DNA of 64,000 bases, taken from Verrucomicrobiota bacterium (GTDB lineage: Bacteria > Verrucomicrobiota > Verrucomicrobiia > Chthoniobacterales > Terrimicrobiaceae). The stretch covers positions 62,001-126,000 of the forward strand of contig JAFKMU010000036.1 in the NCBI GenBank assembly GCA_017305195.1, given 5' to 3'. Shown here piece by piece: positions 17,066-24,755 of the stretch (position 1 is the stretch's first letter; the number at the start of each line of letters is the position of its first letter). The translations under genes and the position numbers were made by a program. The notes under the pieces were generated by a model. It did no database searches. It was not told the origin of the DNA and saw nothing but the letters and a program-made list of their open reading frames with translations.

Positions 17066-17087
17066 CCGCTGAAGCGTAAGCGGGTGA
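17062..17087 (-). promoter_or_regulatory. Hairpin sequestering the purB start codon
   Basis: TCACCCGCT (17062-17070) and AGCGGGTGA (17079-17087) are exact reverse complements with an 8-nt loop. In the purB mRNA (minus strand) the 3' arm contains the GTG start codon. The arrangement could reduce initiation until the hairpin opens. It is not a recognisable purine riboswitch; the region upstream is too short and lacks the conserved core. Confidence 0.5.
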
Positions 17088-17119
17088 ACGCTGTGTTACC
17101 AATAAAAAACCCCGGCGGA

Positions 17120-17536
17120 TTATCCCTGCCAGTGAAACGTCACGGCCTTCTCCGTCTCGGGATGGAGGCTGAGAGCGACCGGGCAGGTGAGCGCGGCATT
17201 CTCGATTTCCGCGCGATCCGGGTGAGTGGCGGGCTGGGGAATGGTGATTTCCACCTCGATTTTTGCAATGCGGCGCGGCGGGGCCGGGGTCATGTGCTTG
17301 CGAATGACGGCGGAGGAGCCTGCGAGTTCGATGGCGAGGCCCTTTTTCTGAGCGATGATGCCCATCGTGGTCAGCATGCAAGTGCCTAATGACGTGGCAG
17401 TAAGGTCCGTCGGGCTGAAGGCCGCCCCACGCCCCAGGTTATCGGCGGGCGCATCGGTGGAAAGCGTGGCCTGCGATGGGCCGTGAACGGAGGAACAGTG
17501 CAACTCCCCCTCGTACTGGATCGTGATCTCTACCAT
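17120..17536 (-). CDS. OsmC/Ohr-family protein
   Basis: This 138-aa protein has the OsmC fold. VEITIQYEGELHCSSVHGPSQ is followed by FSPTDLTATSLGTCMLTTMGIIAQ with the first reactive Cys, and AALTCPVALSLHPE with the second. These two cysteines reduce organic hydroperoxides in the family. The pattern is closer to the OsmC/YhfA group than to Ohr. It is a cytoplasmic homodimer. It precedes purB on the same strand, 54 nt apart; functional linkage is not evident. Confidence 0.85.
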   Translation of the reverse strand: MVEITIQYEGELHCSSVHGPSQATLSTDAPADNLGRGAAFSPTDLTATSLGTCMLTTMGIIAQKKGLAIELAGSSAVIRKHMTPAPPRRIAKIEVEITIPQPATHPDRAEIENAALTCPVALSLHPETEKAVTFHWQG

Positions 17537-17581
17537 GCGCCCAGCCTAGCTGGGCGGCATGGTAAATAAAGATGTAAAGCG

Positions 17582-17764
17582 TTACGCGGCAACGCGAACC
17601 CTCTTGAGCCTGCCGTTGCTTTCGACGCGGACGCGTCCGGTTTCGAAAAGATCAACGATGGCGGCAAGAGTTTCACGGCTGTCGCGGGCGCAAGAGGAGA
17701 CGATTTCGACCAGTTCTCCGAGCGAGTAGTGCTTGCGGTTGATTTTGCGATAGCGGTTTTTCAT
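17582..17764 (-). CDS. Hypothetical 60-aa basic protein
   Basis: A small ORF with a near-perfect ribosome-binding site (GGAGGA, 5-6 nt before the ATG at 17764) encodes MKNRYRKINRKHYSLGELVE followed by a helical middle and RVRVESNGRLKRVRVAA. The protein is rich in Arg and Lys at both ends with an amphipathic helix between. I recognise no named family; a small nucleic-acid-binding or regulatory protein is possible. It lies downstream of the large kinase gene, 80 nt away, preceded by a GC-rich hairpin. Confidence 0.65.
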   Translation of the reverse strand: MKNRYRKINRKHYSLGELVEIVSSCARDSRETLAAIVDLFETGRVRVESNGRLKRVRVAA

Positions 17765-17793
17765 AAACTTCCTCCAACAGATTTACGGGTTAG

Positions 17794-17829
17794 ACGGGGG
17801 GCTGGTTGCCCCCGTTCAAAAAAATTGAA
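17794..17829. promoter_or_regulatory. Hairpins between the kinase gene and the 60-aa gene
   Basis: ACGGGGG (17794-17800) pairs with CCCCCGT (17809-17815), and TTCAA (17815-17819) pairs with TTGAA (17825-17829) around five A residues. On the minus strand the T-run precedes the GC stem, so this is not a standard terminator for the kinase. It may be a leader structure for the 60-aa gene. Confidence 0.35.
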
Positions 17830-17844
17830 GGAATCTGGCAACGA

Positions 17845-20800
17845 TCAGGGAGAACCCTGATGGTCGAGGCGGCTGAAAAAGTCCGCGACTTTCTGGTCGG
17901 CGGGGTCGTTGGGCGAGCGGAGAATCTTCAAGGATCGGTGGCTGCGAACGATCTGGACCCAGGTGAGGTCGGTGAGGGCCTCGGGGCTCAGCGTGAGCGA
18001 CTCCAGGGGGAGGGAGGAAAGAATGCGCAGCCCCGCGGGATTGAGTCCCGAGATATCGAGCCGACGCAGGGAGCGTGATCCGGCGAGAGGCGAGATGTCG
18101 TTCACGTAGGTATTGGCGAGCGAAAGCTCCTCAAGGGCGGCGACCAGACGAAGGGCATCGATGCTGGTGATGCGGCTGCCGGAGAGATCGATCGACTTCA
18201 CACGCAGGAGAGTGCGCGCCATCGGCAGCGAGTCGATGCGGCAGCCCGTGAGGGCGAGCTTTTCCAGAGGGAGGGAGAGCAGGGAGGACCAGTCGATACC
18301 AGCGGCTCCCTCGATGGCGAGGGAGGAGACATTGAGCGGCTTGAGCGGGGAAAGGTCGGGGATGTCGCCGCTTGTCTTGAGCATTACGGTGGTGCGGCCG
18401 GAGGCATCGGCGGTGACCGAGGGGATCGCGAGGCCGGGGTTCCTGGTCAGCAGGGCCACAGCCACCTCATTGGAGCCAGGGACGCGGCTCTCCGTGACGG
18501 CGGAGCTGTGGCGTGCGTTCTTGTCGCTGAGGGCCTTGATGATCGCGATGGTGGATTCGTTGCCCGCCGTCTTGGAGTCGGCGAGGAGGGCGAGGACGCG
18601 CTCGGGGCGGTCGCCGAAGGACTTTTGCGCATCGCGGGCGAGGTCCTGGAGGCGCTGGGCGTCCTCGGCGAGGTCGTTGCGCCCATACTTTGCGGCCTGG
18701 GCAAAGTTGTCGGCGGCGGTGTCGCACTCCAGGAGAGCGAGGTGCATGCGGGCCTTGAGCATCCAGGCCGGGGCGAAGGTGGGATCGATGAGGAGGGCCG
18801 TCGAGGCCTGGTCGATGGCGTTGCTGGCGCGGCGGATGATCTCCCCAGGAGTGCGGGAGAGACGCTGGACCTCCAGGGGCGCCAGATCCCAGCGCGCGAT
18901 GCGCACAGCCTCCCGCATCTGCTCGTCGACGGCGGCAGGGTCGGGCAGGTTGCGTGCGGGTGGTGTCTGATGGGTTTCCTGCGAGTTCTCCGCGGCGATG
19001 CGGAGATTTTCCATGCGCTCGCGAGTTTCCCGCAGGAGCTGTTCGTTGGCCTGGGCATTTCGCTCGGCCTCCTCGCGGCGCTTGCGCTCGGTCTCGGAGA
19101 GCGCGGTGGCCTCGGCGCCGAGTTCCTTTGCGCGCCGGGCCTCATCGAGGGCGTCGCGGGCGATTTTTTCCTGCTCCTCGGCGTGGACCTGGGCGGCGCG
19201 GGCCTTGGTTTCCTGCTCCTCGGCGGTGCGGCGGCGGAGTTCCGCGAGGGCGCGCTGCTCCTCGGCAAAGGCCTGCTGCTGGTGGGCGAACTCGGAGGCG
19301 TCCTGGGCGCGCTTGAGCTGGCGGGAGAGGATGACGATGGCAACGAGCGTGCCGGTGATGAAAATGAGGATCGAGGCGGCGGTGACGGCGGCGACGGCGC
19401 GGTTGCGCTGGATCAGCTTCTTGATGAGGTCGACGGCCTGTACGGGTTTGGCCGAGATGACCTCGCCCTTGCGGAAGCGCTCGATATCGGCTCGCAGCGC
19501 CGCGACGTTGCGGTACCGCTCGGCGGGGTCGTTGCGCAGGGCCTTGAGCGTGATGATCTCAAGATCGGGATCGATGGCGGGATTGAGAGCGCGGAGCTTG
19601 GGCGGTTCGTGGGTCTGGAGGGCCTGGGCGTCGCCGATGATATTGCCGGTGGCCTCGAAGTGCCGCCGCCCCGTCAGCATCTGGTACAGGATCGTGCCCA
19701 GGCTGTAGACGTCGGCCCGTTCGTCGACATCCTTGCTCGACTCGGCCTGCTCGGGGGCCATGTTTTCCAGCGTGCCGACGACGTGGCCGGTCACGGAAAG
19801 CGAATGCGTCCCATCGGCGCTGAGCTTGGCCAGACCGAAGTCCGCCACCAGCGGCTCGCCGTCTTCACGCAGCAGGATGTTGCCCGGTTTCAGATCGCGA
19901 TGGAGTACGCCGTGCTCGTGGGCAAACTGCACGGCATCGCAGACCTTGAGGAAGATGTTGAGCGTCTGCTCGACGGGCAGGATGCGGGTATCCTTGGGAC
20001 GGCTGACCTCGGGCGGGTTCTCGCCCTCTGGCGGGGGCAGGCTGTCGCGCAGCGACTTGGCTGAGCGAATGGACGAAATGAGGGCCGGCAGATCGACCTG
20101 TTCGCGGCTGAAGGTTTTTTCGGAATCGGTTGGTGTGTGCTCATACAGCAGGTCGTAAAGCGGCAGGCCGTTGACGAACTCCATTGCGAGATAATGAATG
20201 CCCTCAAACTCATTCATCTCGTACACCCGGCAGATATTGCGGTGCGGGAGACGGGCCATCACCTCTGCCTCGCGGCGGAAGCGTTTCAACTGCGCCTCGG
20301 TGACCGATTCCGCGGTGTGCAGGACCTTGATGGCGACGGAATTGCCGAAGCGGTCGCTGCCCCGCCACACCTTGCCCATGCCGCCGGTACCGACGACCTC
20401 GATGAGCTTGTATTTGCCGATGGTCTGGACGGATTGGGAGATGACATTGTCCTCCCGCAGTTCCAGGGAATCGCCAACCTCCTGCGGACGCACGACGCGC
20501 AGGATGGGTACGGTCTGGTCCCGGCCGGGGACGCGGAACGACCAGAGGTAATCGAAGTAATACTCGGCGTTGGCGGCGTTGTTCTGCACGTCGGGGCCGA
20601 CGAGGTAGACGATACGCTTCAGGTTCTCCGGCAGCGCGGCAACCTCATCGCCGACCCACTGGAAATCGCTCAGATCGGGTTCGCTCGAGTTCTCCGCGCG
20701 TACGTGCTGCCAGCCCTGCGGGAGGACGCGCAGGATGTGCGTGAGCGTATGCTCGGGGAGGATGATCTCGCCGGGCCGGGCCAGCTCGGAGAGGCGGCGG

Positions 20801-21594
20801 GCGAGTTCCACCGGCTTTCCGAGGGCGGTGTAGTGTTGGGAAAACGAGTTGCCGACGGAGCCCACGAGCGTGTCACCGGTCCAGAGGCCGCAGGAGCAGG
20901 GCGGCAGTTCCTTGCCCTGGCGGAGAAACTCGCCGTGGATGCGGGACATCTTGGCCATCTGCTCGCAGGCGGCGCGAACGGCCCGGAGCGGGTGGTCGGC
21001 AAAGTAGCGCGGTGCACCGAAGATGCCGAGGATCGCTCCCCCCTGGATTTCCCCCACCGTACAGCCGGATTCCCAGATGGCGTCACCCGCCTCCTCGATG
21101 AAGCAGTTGGCCATGATCCGCACGTCCATGGCGGGGGTGCGATCGCTGACCTCGGCGAGGCCGCGGAGTTGGGTATGGCCGATGGTGATATAGCGGCGCT
21201 CCGGCAGTCGGGCGGTCTGGAGTTCGTCCTCCTCAAGGGATTCAAAGGGAGTGCCGCTGGTATAGCGCAGGTCACTGCCGACGAATTCCGTGCCGGATAC
21301 CTCGTCGAGCACGATGTCGAGCACGCCGCCGTCACTGTAGACCTTGGCCTCGAAGACCCGCCCCTCGCCGTCAGTGACGAGATGGTTGCTGGTGCGATGG
21401 CTGACGTCGCGGACGAAGCAGCTGGAGATTTCCCCCTGGCAGCGCGAGGCCAGCACGTCGAGAGGCGTGCCGATGAGGTCGCGCTTGGAAACCCCGAGAT
21501 ACTGGCACAGCGAAGCATTCGCGTAGATCACCAGATCATCCTGCGAGACCCTGGCCAGCATCGCCCGTAGCGGCACCCTCGGGGAGGTTTCCAT
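17845..21594 (-). CDS. Membrane Ser/Thr protein kinase with PAS-like, degenerate class III cyclase and leucine-rich repeat regions
   Basis: The 1249-aa protein has an unusual order. Residues about 10-110 resemble a PAS domain (LVIYANASLCQYLGVSKRDLIG). Residues 132-300 follow class III cyclases (ILGIFGAP...LRAVRAACEQM, GDTLVGSVG), but the metal-binding aspartates are absent (ITIGHTQLRG and EIQGGAIL at those places). Residues 393-708 are a Hanks-type kinase: G-loop GTGGMGKVW (402-410), Lys423, HRDLKPGN (565-572), DFG (585-587), APEQ (613-616), with an insertion of about 50 aa after the hinge. A TM helix (733-756), coiled coil (757-870), TPR-like region (920-1000) and LRRs (1080-1220) follow. 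It probably phosphorylates targets in response to a signal read by the N-terminal modules. Confidence 0.88.
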   Translation of the reverse strand: METSPRVPLRAMLARVSQDDLVIYANASLCQYLGVSKRDLIGTPLDVLASRCQGEISSCFVRDVSHRTSNHLVTDGEGRVFEAKVYSDGGVLDIVLDEVSGTEFVGSDLRYTSGTPFESLEEDELQTARLPERRYITIGHTQLRGLAEVSDRTPAMDVRIMANCFIEEAGDAIWESGCTVGEIQGGAILGIFGAPRYFADHPLRAVRAACEQMAKMSRIHGEFLRQGKELPPCSCGLWTGDTLVGSVGNSFSQHYTALGKPVELARRLSELARPGEIILPEHTLTHILRVLPQGWQHVRAENSSEPDLSDFQWVGDEVAALPENLKRIVYLVGPDVQNNAANAEYYFDYLWSFRVPGRDQTVPILRVVRPQEVGDSLELREDNVISQSVQTIGKYKLIEVVGTGGMGKVWRGSDRFGNSVAIKVLHTAESVTEAQLKRFRREAEVMARLPHRNICRVYEMNEFEGIHYLAMEFVNGLPLYDLLYEHTPTDSEKTFSREQVDLPALISSIRSAKSLRDSLPPPEGENPPEVSRPKDTRILPVEQTLNIFLKVCDAVQFAHEHGVLHRDLKPGNILLREDGEPLVADFGLAKLSADGTHSLSVTGHVVGTLENMAPEQAESSKDVDERADVYSLGTILYQMLTGRRHFEATGNIIGDAQALQTHEPPKLRALNPAIDPDLEIITLKALRNDPAERYRNVAALRADIERFRKGEVISAKPVQAVDLIKKLIQRNRAVAAVTAASILIFITGTLVAIVILSRQLKRAQDASEFAHQQQAFAEEQRALAELRRRTAEEQETKARAAQVHAEEQEKIARDALDEARRAKELGAEATALSETERKRREEAERNAQANEQLLRETRERMENLRIAAENSQETHQTPPARNLPDPAAVDEQMREAVRIARWDLAPLEVQRLSRTPGEIIRRASNAIDQASTALLIDPTFAPAWMLKARMHLALLECDTAADNFAQAAKYGRNDLAEDAQRLQDLARDAQKSFGDRPERVLALLADSKTAGNESTIAIIKALSDKNARHSSAVTESRVPGSNEVAVALLTRNPGLAIPSVTADASGRTTVMLKTSGDIPDLSPLKPLNVSSLAIEGAAGIDWSSLLSLPLEKLALTGCRIDSLPMARTLLRVKSIDLSGSRITSIDALRLVAALEELSLANTYVNDISPLAGSRSLRRLDISGLNPAGLRILSSLPLESLTLSPEALTDLTWVQIVRSHRSLKILRSPNDPADQKVADFFSRLDHQGSP

Positions 21595-21645
21595 CAGGTT
21601 GCTTCTTAACTGCCTGAGGCTGAATACGCAATCCCGTGTTGCATG

Positions 21646-21996
21646 CTAGGCAAGGCCCCGATCCTCCACCTCGTCCTCGTCCCAGCCGAGGAAATGCCCG
21701 ATCTCATGCAGGAGGGTGATGCGGACCTCCTCATCGAAGGTCGTTCCGGCGTCGCCAGCCTCGTACCAGATATTCTCCAGCCAGAGCCGGATGCAAGCCA
21801 TCGGGGCGGCCTCCGGGCCGGGGTCAAAAAGCCCCAGTGTCTCGGGGTCGATGCCCTCGGCAACGTCCTGGGCCGAGGGAACCGCCTCGAAGAAAATCGG
21901 CACCTCGGCCACAGCCGAGCGAACCTCCGGTGGGAGTTCCCCGAGGGTTTTTTGCGAAATTTCCTCCGCGCACGAGACCATTTGTTTGAAATTCAT
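21646..21996 (-). CDS. Small zincin-like metallopeptidase
   Basis: The 116-aa protein (ATG at 21996 preferred over a GTG at 22008; GGTGA lies about 8 nt before the ATG) contains LLHEIGHFLGWDEDEVEDRGL at its C-terminus. This is the HExxHxxGxDE motif of the minimal zincin family (DUF1025/Zincin_1). The acidic N-terminal half has a PEVRSAVAEVPIFFE segment. The family is cytoplasmic with unknown substrates. It lies upstream of the kinase gene (51 nt) and is divergent from zwf with only 40 bp between. Confidence 0.85.
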   Translation of the reverse strand: MNFKQMVSCAEEISQKTLGELPPEVRSAVAEVPIFFEAVPSAQDVAEGIDPETLGLFDPGPEAAPMACIRLWLENIWYEAGDAGTTFDEEVRITLLHEIGHFLGWDEDEVEDRGLA

Positions 21997-22036
21997 TGCC
22001 GTTGTCACCAGCCGATTGAACGTTTATCAAACGCCC

Positions 22037-23569
22037 ATGCCAGATACCAACGAAGGAAATCCGCTCCGCGAAGGCCTCTCGAGCCGCAACATGCCCGAGC
22101 CCTGCGCCGTGGTGATTTTTGGCGCCACCGGCGACCTGACTCACCGGAAGCTGGTTCCCGCCCTGTACAATCTCGCGGCCGACGGAGCTCTCCCTCCTGC
22201 CGTGAGCGTGGTTGGGTTTGCCCGCCGCGACAAGACGGACGAAGTCTTCCGCACCGAGATCGAGGAAGCGGCCCGGAAATTCTCCCGGCAGAAGATCAAT
22301 GATGAGCTGTGGTCCAGTTTCTCCTCATCGATCTTCTATCACCGCAGCGAGTTCGACAACCTCGAGGGCTACGAGGCTCTCGCCAAGCGGCTCGATGAGC
22401 TCGACGCCCAGCGCGGCACGCGCGGCAACCGCCTGTTTTATCTCTCCGCCGGTCCCGACCAGTTCCCGGTCATTCTCGAGAATCTCCGCAAGAGCGGCCT
22501 GAACAAGGCTCAGCCTGGCAGTTGGGCGCGCGTGATCGTCGAGAAGCCTTTCGGCACCGACCTCCCCACGGCACAGATTTTGAACAACATGGTCGTCGAG
22601 GCGTTCCCGGAAAAGGACACCTTCCGCATCGACCACTATCTCGGCAAGGAGACCGCGCAGAACATGATGGTGCTGCGCTTTGCCAACGCGATCTTCGAGC
22701 AGTTGTGGAATTCCCGTTACATCGACCACGTGCAGATCACGGCGAGCGAGCCGCTCGGCGTGGAGGGCCGCGCCGGGTACTACGACAAATCGGGCGCGCT
22801 GCGCGACATGGTGCAAAATCACCTGCTGCAACTCCTCTGCCTCACCGCGATGGAGCCGCCGGCGGGCCTCGATGCCGACGCCATCCGCGACGAAAAGGTC
22901 AAGGTCCTGAAATCCCTGCGTCCCATCGTGGGCGACGACGTGCGCAAATACGTGGTCCGCGCCCAGTACGGCGCAGGAGCGATCAACGGCAAGCGCGTGG
23001 CGGCCTACCGCGACGAGCAGGGAGTGGATCAGAATTCCGTCACGGAAACCTACGTCGCACTCCAGGTGAATATCGACAACTGGCGCTGGGCTGGCGTGCC
23101 GTTCTTTGTGCGCGTGGGCAAGCGTCTGCCCAAGGCCTGCACGGAAATCGCCGTGCAGTTCAAGGGCGCCCCGGCGGTGCTTTTCAATGCCACGGGCGAG
23201 ACGATCGACAGCAATGTGCTGGTGATCCGCATCCAGCCCGACGAGGGCATCTCTCTGCGCATGAGCGCGAAGATGCCCGGATCCAGCCTCCAGATCGAGC
23301 CGGTGAAGATGGATTTCCATTACGGCACCAGTTTCGGCAAGGCCACGCCGGAGGCTTACGAGCGGCTGCTCCTCGACGCGATGAGCGGCGACGCGACGCT
23401 CTTCGCCCGCCGCGACGAGGTCGAGGAAGCATGGAAGTTTGTCGACGCTCTGCATGATGCCTGGGCGAAGGAAACCGACGATCTCGCGATGTACTCAGCG
23501 GGCACGTGGGGACCGACCGAGGCTGACGAACTCATCAAGCGCTACGGCGCAACCTGGAGAAGACTATGA
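22037..23569 (+). CDS. zwf: Glucose-6-phosphate 1-dehydrogenase
   Basis: Starting at the ATG at 22037 the protein is 510 aa, normal for Zwf. The NADP fingerprint is GATGDLT (29-35), followed by VEKPFG (168-173) and the active-site RIDHYLGKE (197-205). The C-terminal half shows VRVGKRLPKACTEI and RIQPDEGISL. It oxidises glucose-6-phosphate to 6-phosphogluconolactone, the entry to the oxidative pentose phosphate pathway. The stop overlaps the opcA start (ATGA), so the two are co-translated, as in cyanobacteria and actinobacteria. Confidence 0.97.
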   Translation: MPDTNEGNPLREGLSSRNMPEPCAVVIFGATGDLTHRKLVPALYNLAADGALPPAVSVVGFARRDKTDEVFRTEIEEAARKFSRQKINDELWSSFSSSIFYHRSEFDNLEGYEALAKRLDELDAQRGTRGNRLFYLSAGPDQFPVILENLRKSGLNKAQPGSWARVIVEKPFGTDLPTAQILNNMVVEAFPEKDTFRIDHYLGKETAQNMMVLRFANAIFEQLWNSRYIDHVQITASEPLGVEGRAGYYDKSGALRDMVQNHLLQLLCLTAMEPPAGLDADAIRDEKVKVLKSLRPIVGDDVRKYVVRAQYGAGAINGKRVAAYRDEQGVDQNSVTETYVALQVNIDNWRWAGVPFFVRVGKRLPKACTEIAVQFKGAPAVLFNATGETIDSNVLVIRIQPDEGISLRMSAKMPGSSLQIEPVKMDFHYGTSFGKATPEAYERLLLDAMSGDATLFARRDEVEEAWKFVDALHDAWAKETDDLAMYSAGTWGPTEADELIKRYGATWRRL

Positions 23570-24609
23570 GCCTCGCGGTGGACCCCGGATTGCCGGTGGA
23601 AATCGGCACGATCGGCAAGGAGCTCGGGAAATTGTGGGAGGAGAGCGGCGACACGAAGACGCGCGCCTCTCTCATCAATCTCGCGATCTATACCGAGAAT
23701 CCGGATGCGGTGCTGTGGAATACCGGACTCATCGCGGAGATCGCGGGCGAGCACGCCTGCCGCGCCCTGCTGATCTTCGCCGACCCGGCTGCGGATAAAC
23801 CCGACGCCCGCGCCTGGATCAGCGCCCACTGCCACATGGCGGGCAAGGGCGAGCGGCAGATCTGCTCCGAGCAGATCACCTTCGAGCTTGATGGCGAGAT
23901 GGTGCATTCGCTGCCCAATATCGTCTTTTCGCATCTCGACTCCGACCTGCCGCTTTACTTCTGGTGGCAGGGGGAATTTCGCGAGCCGCTGGACCAGAAG
24001 CTCTGGAGCTGGATCGACCGGCTGATCTTTGACAGCGCGGACTGGAGAAATCCGGTCGAGCAGCTCGCCATCGCCCGCAAGATCGCCACGCTCAATGCCG
24101 AGCGCACGATCCTCTGCGACCTGAACTGGACGCGCCTGCTCGGTACGCGCTTCGCGCTCGCGCAGCTCTTCGATCATTCCTGCGCCAATGCCCGCATGCG
24201 GGAGATCGAGAAAGTTACGATCACGGCCTCGCGCCGCAGCACGGGCCTGCTCCTTCTGGGATGGCTGGCCACGCAATTTGGCTGGAAGTTCCAGTCGCTG
24301 CTCGGGAAGGAGTTCTTCCTCCCGCAGAGCGGCGGGCATATCGACTTCTCCGTCACGGAGAATCCCGGCGCGGATATCGCGGAGGTGTCGTTCCAGACGG
24401 CGGATGTCTCCTTCGGCATCCGGCGCGAGGAGTATTCCGAGTATTTTCACGGCTACATCGACGGCGGCGGGTTTTGCAACACGAACATGGTGTTGTCGGC
24501 CGGCAAGTCCCGTATCGAGGACATCCTGCTGATGGAGCTGAGCCGCGGCGGCAAGCATCCGCTGTACGCCAAGGCGATCTGCGCCATCGAGCCGTTGCTC
24601 GGCCACTAG
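23566..24609 (+). CDS. opcA: OpcA, glucose-6-phosphate dehydrogenase assembly protein
   Basis: The 347-aa protein matches OpcA in size and context. Features include the N-terminal LWEESGDTKTRASLINLAIYTEN, the QICSEQITFELDGEMVHSLPNIVFSHLDSDLPLYFWWQGEF segment, and FGWKFQS. OpcA is an allosteric partner that activates or assembles Zwf in cyanobacteria. The start overlaps the zwf stop by 4 nt, and a strong terminator closes the two-gene operon 18 nt downstream. Confidence 0.92.
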   Translation: MSLAVDPGLPVEIGTIGKELGKLWEESGDTKTRASLINLAIYTENPDAVLWNTGLIAEIAGEHACRALLIFADPAADKPDARAWISAHCHMAGKGERQICSEQITFELDGEMVHSLPNIVFSHLDSDLPLYFWWQGEFREPLDQKLWSWIDRLIFDSADWRNPVEQLAIARKIATLNAERTILCDLNWTRLLGTRFALAQLFDHSCANARMREIEKVTITASRRSTGLLLLGWLATQFGWKFQSLLGKEFFLPQSGGHIDFSVTENPGADIAEVSFQTADVSFGIRREEYSEYFHGYIDGGGFCNTNMVLSAGKSRIEDILLMELSRGGKHPLYAKAICAIEPLLGH

Positions 24610-24626
24610 CTGATCCGAAAATCCCG

Positions 24627-24666
24627 GCCGCAGCCGTCGATCATCAGATCGATCGCTGCGGCTTTT
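24627..24666 (+). terminator. Intrinsic terminator of zwf-opcA
   Basis: GCCGCAGC (24627-24634) pairs with GCTGCGGC (24655-24662). An inner stem CGATC/GATCG closes on an ATCA loop. TTTT follows the outer stem. It lies 18 nt after the opcA stop. Confidence 0.88.
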
Positions 24667-24755
24667 CCGTGATCGGGGAAATAATCGCGAACTTAACCGA
24701 ACTCGTCTTGCGAAGCGGGAATCCCTGTGTTACCGGCGCGGAGTCATCTCATCGC

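Noticed and set aside
17120..17145. GC-rich stretch plus T-run after the OsmC gene as an intrinsic terminator
   Set aside because: A T-run is present on the minus strand but no stable stem precedes it.
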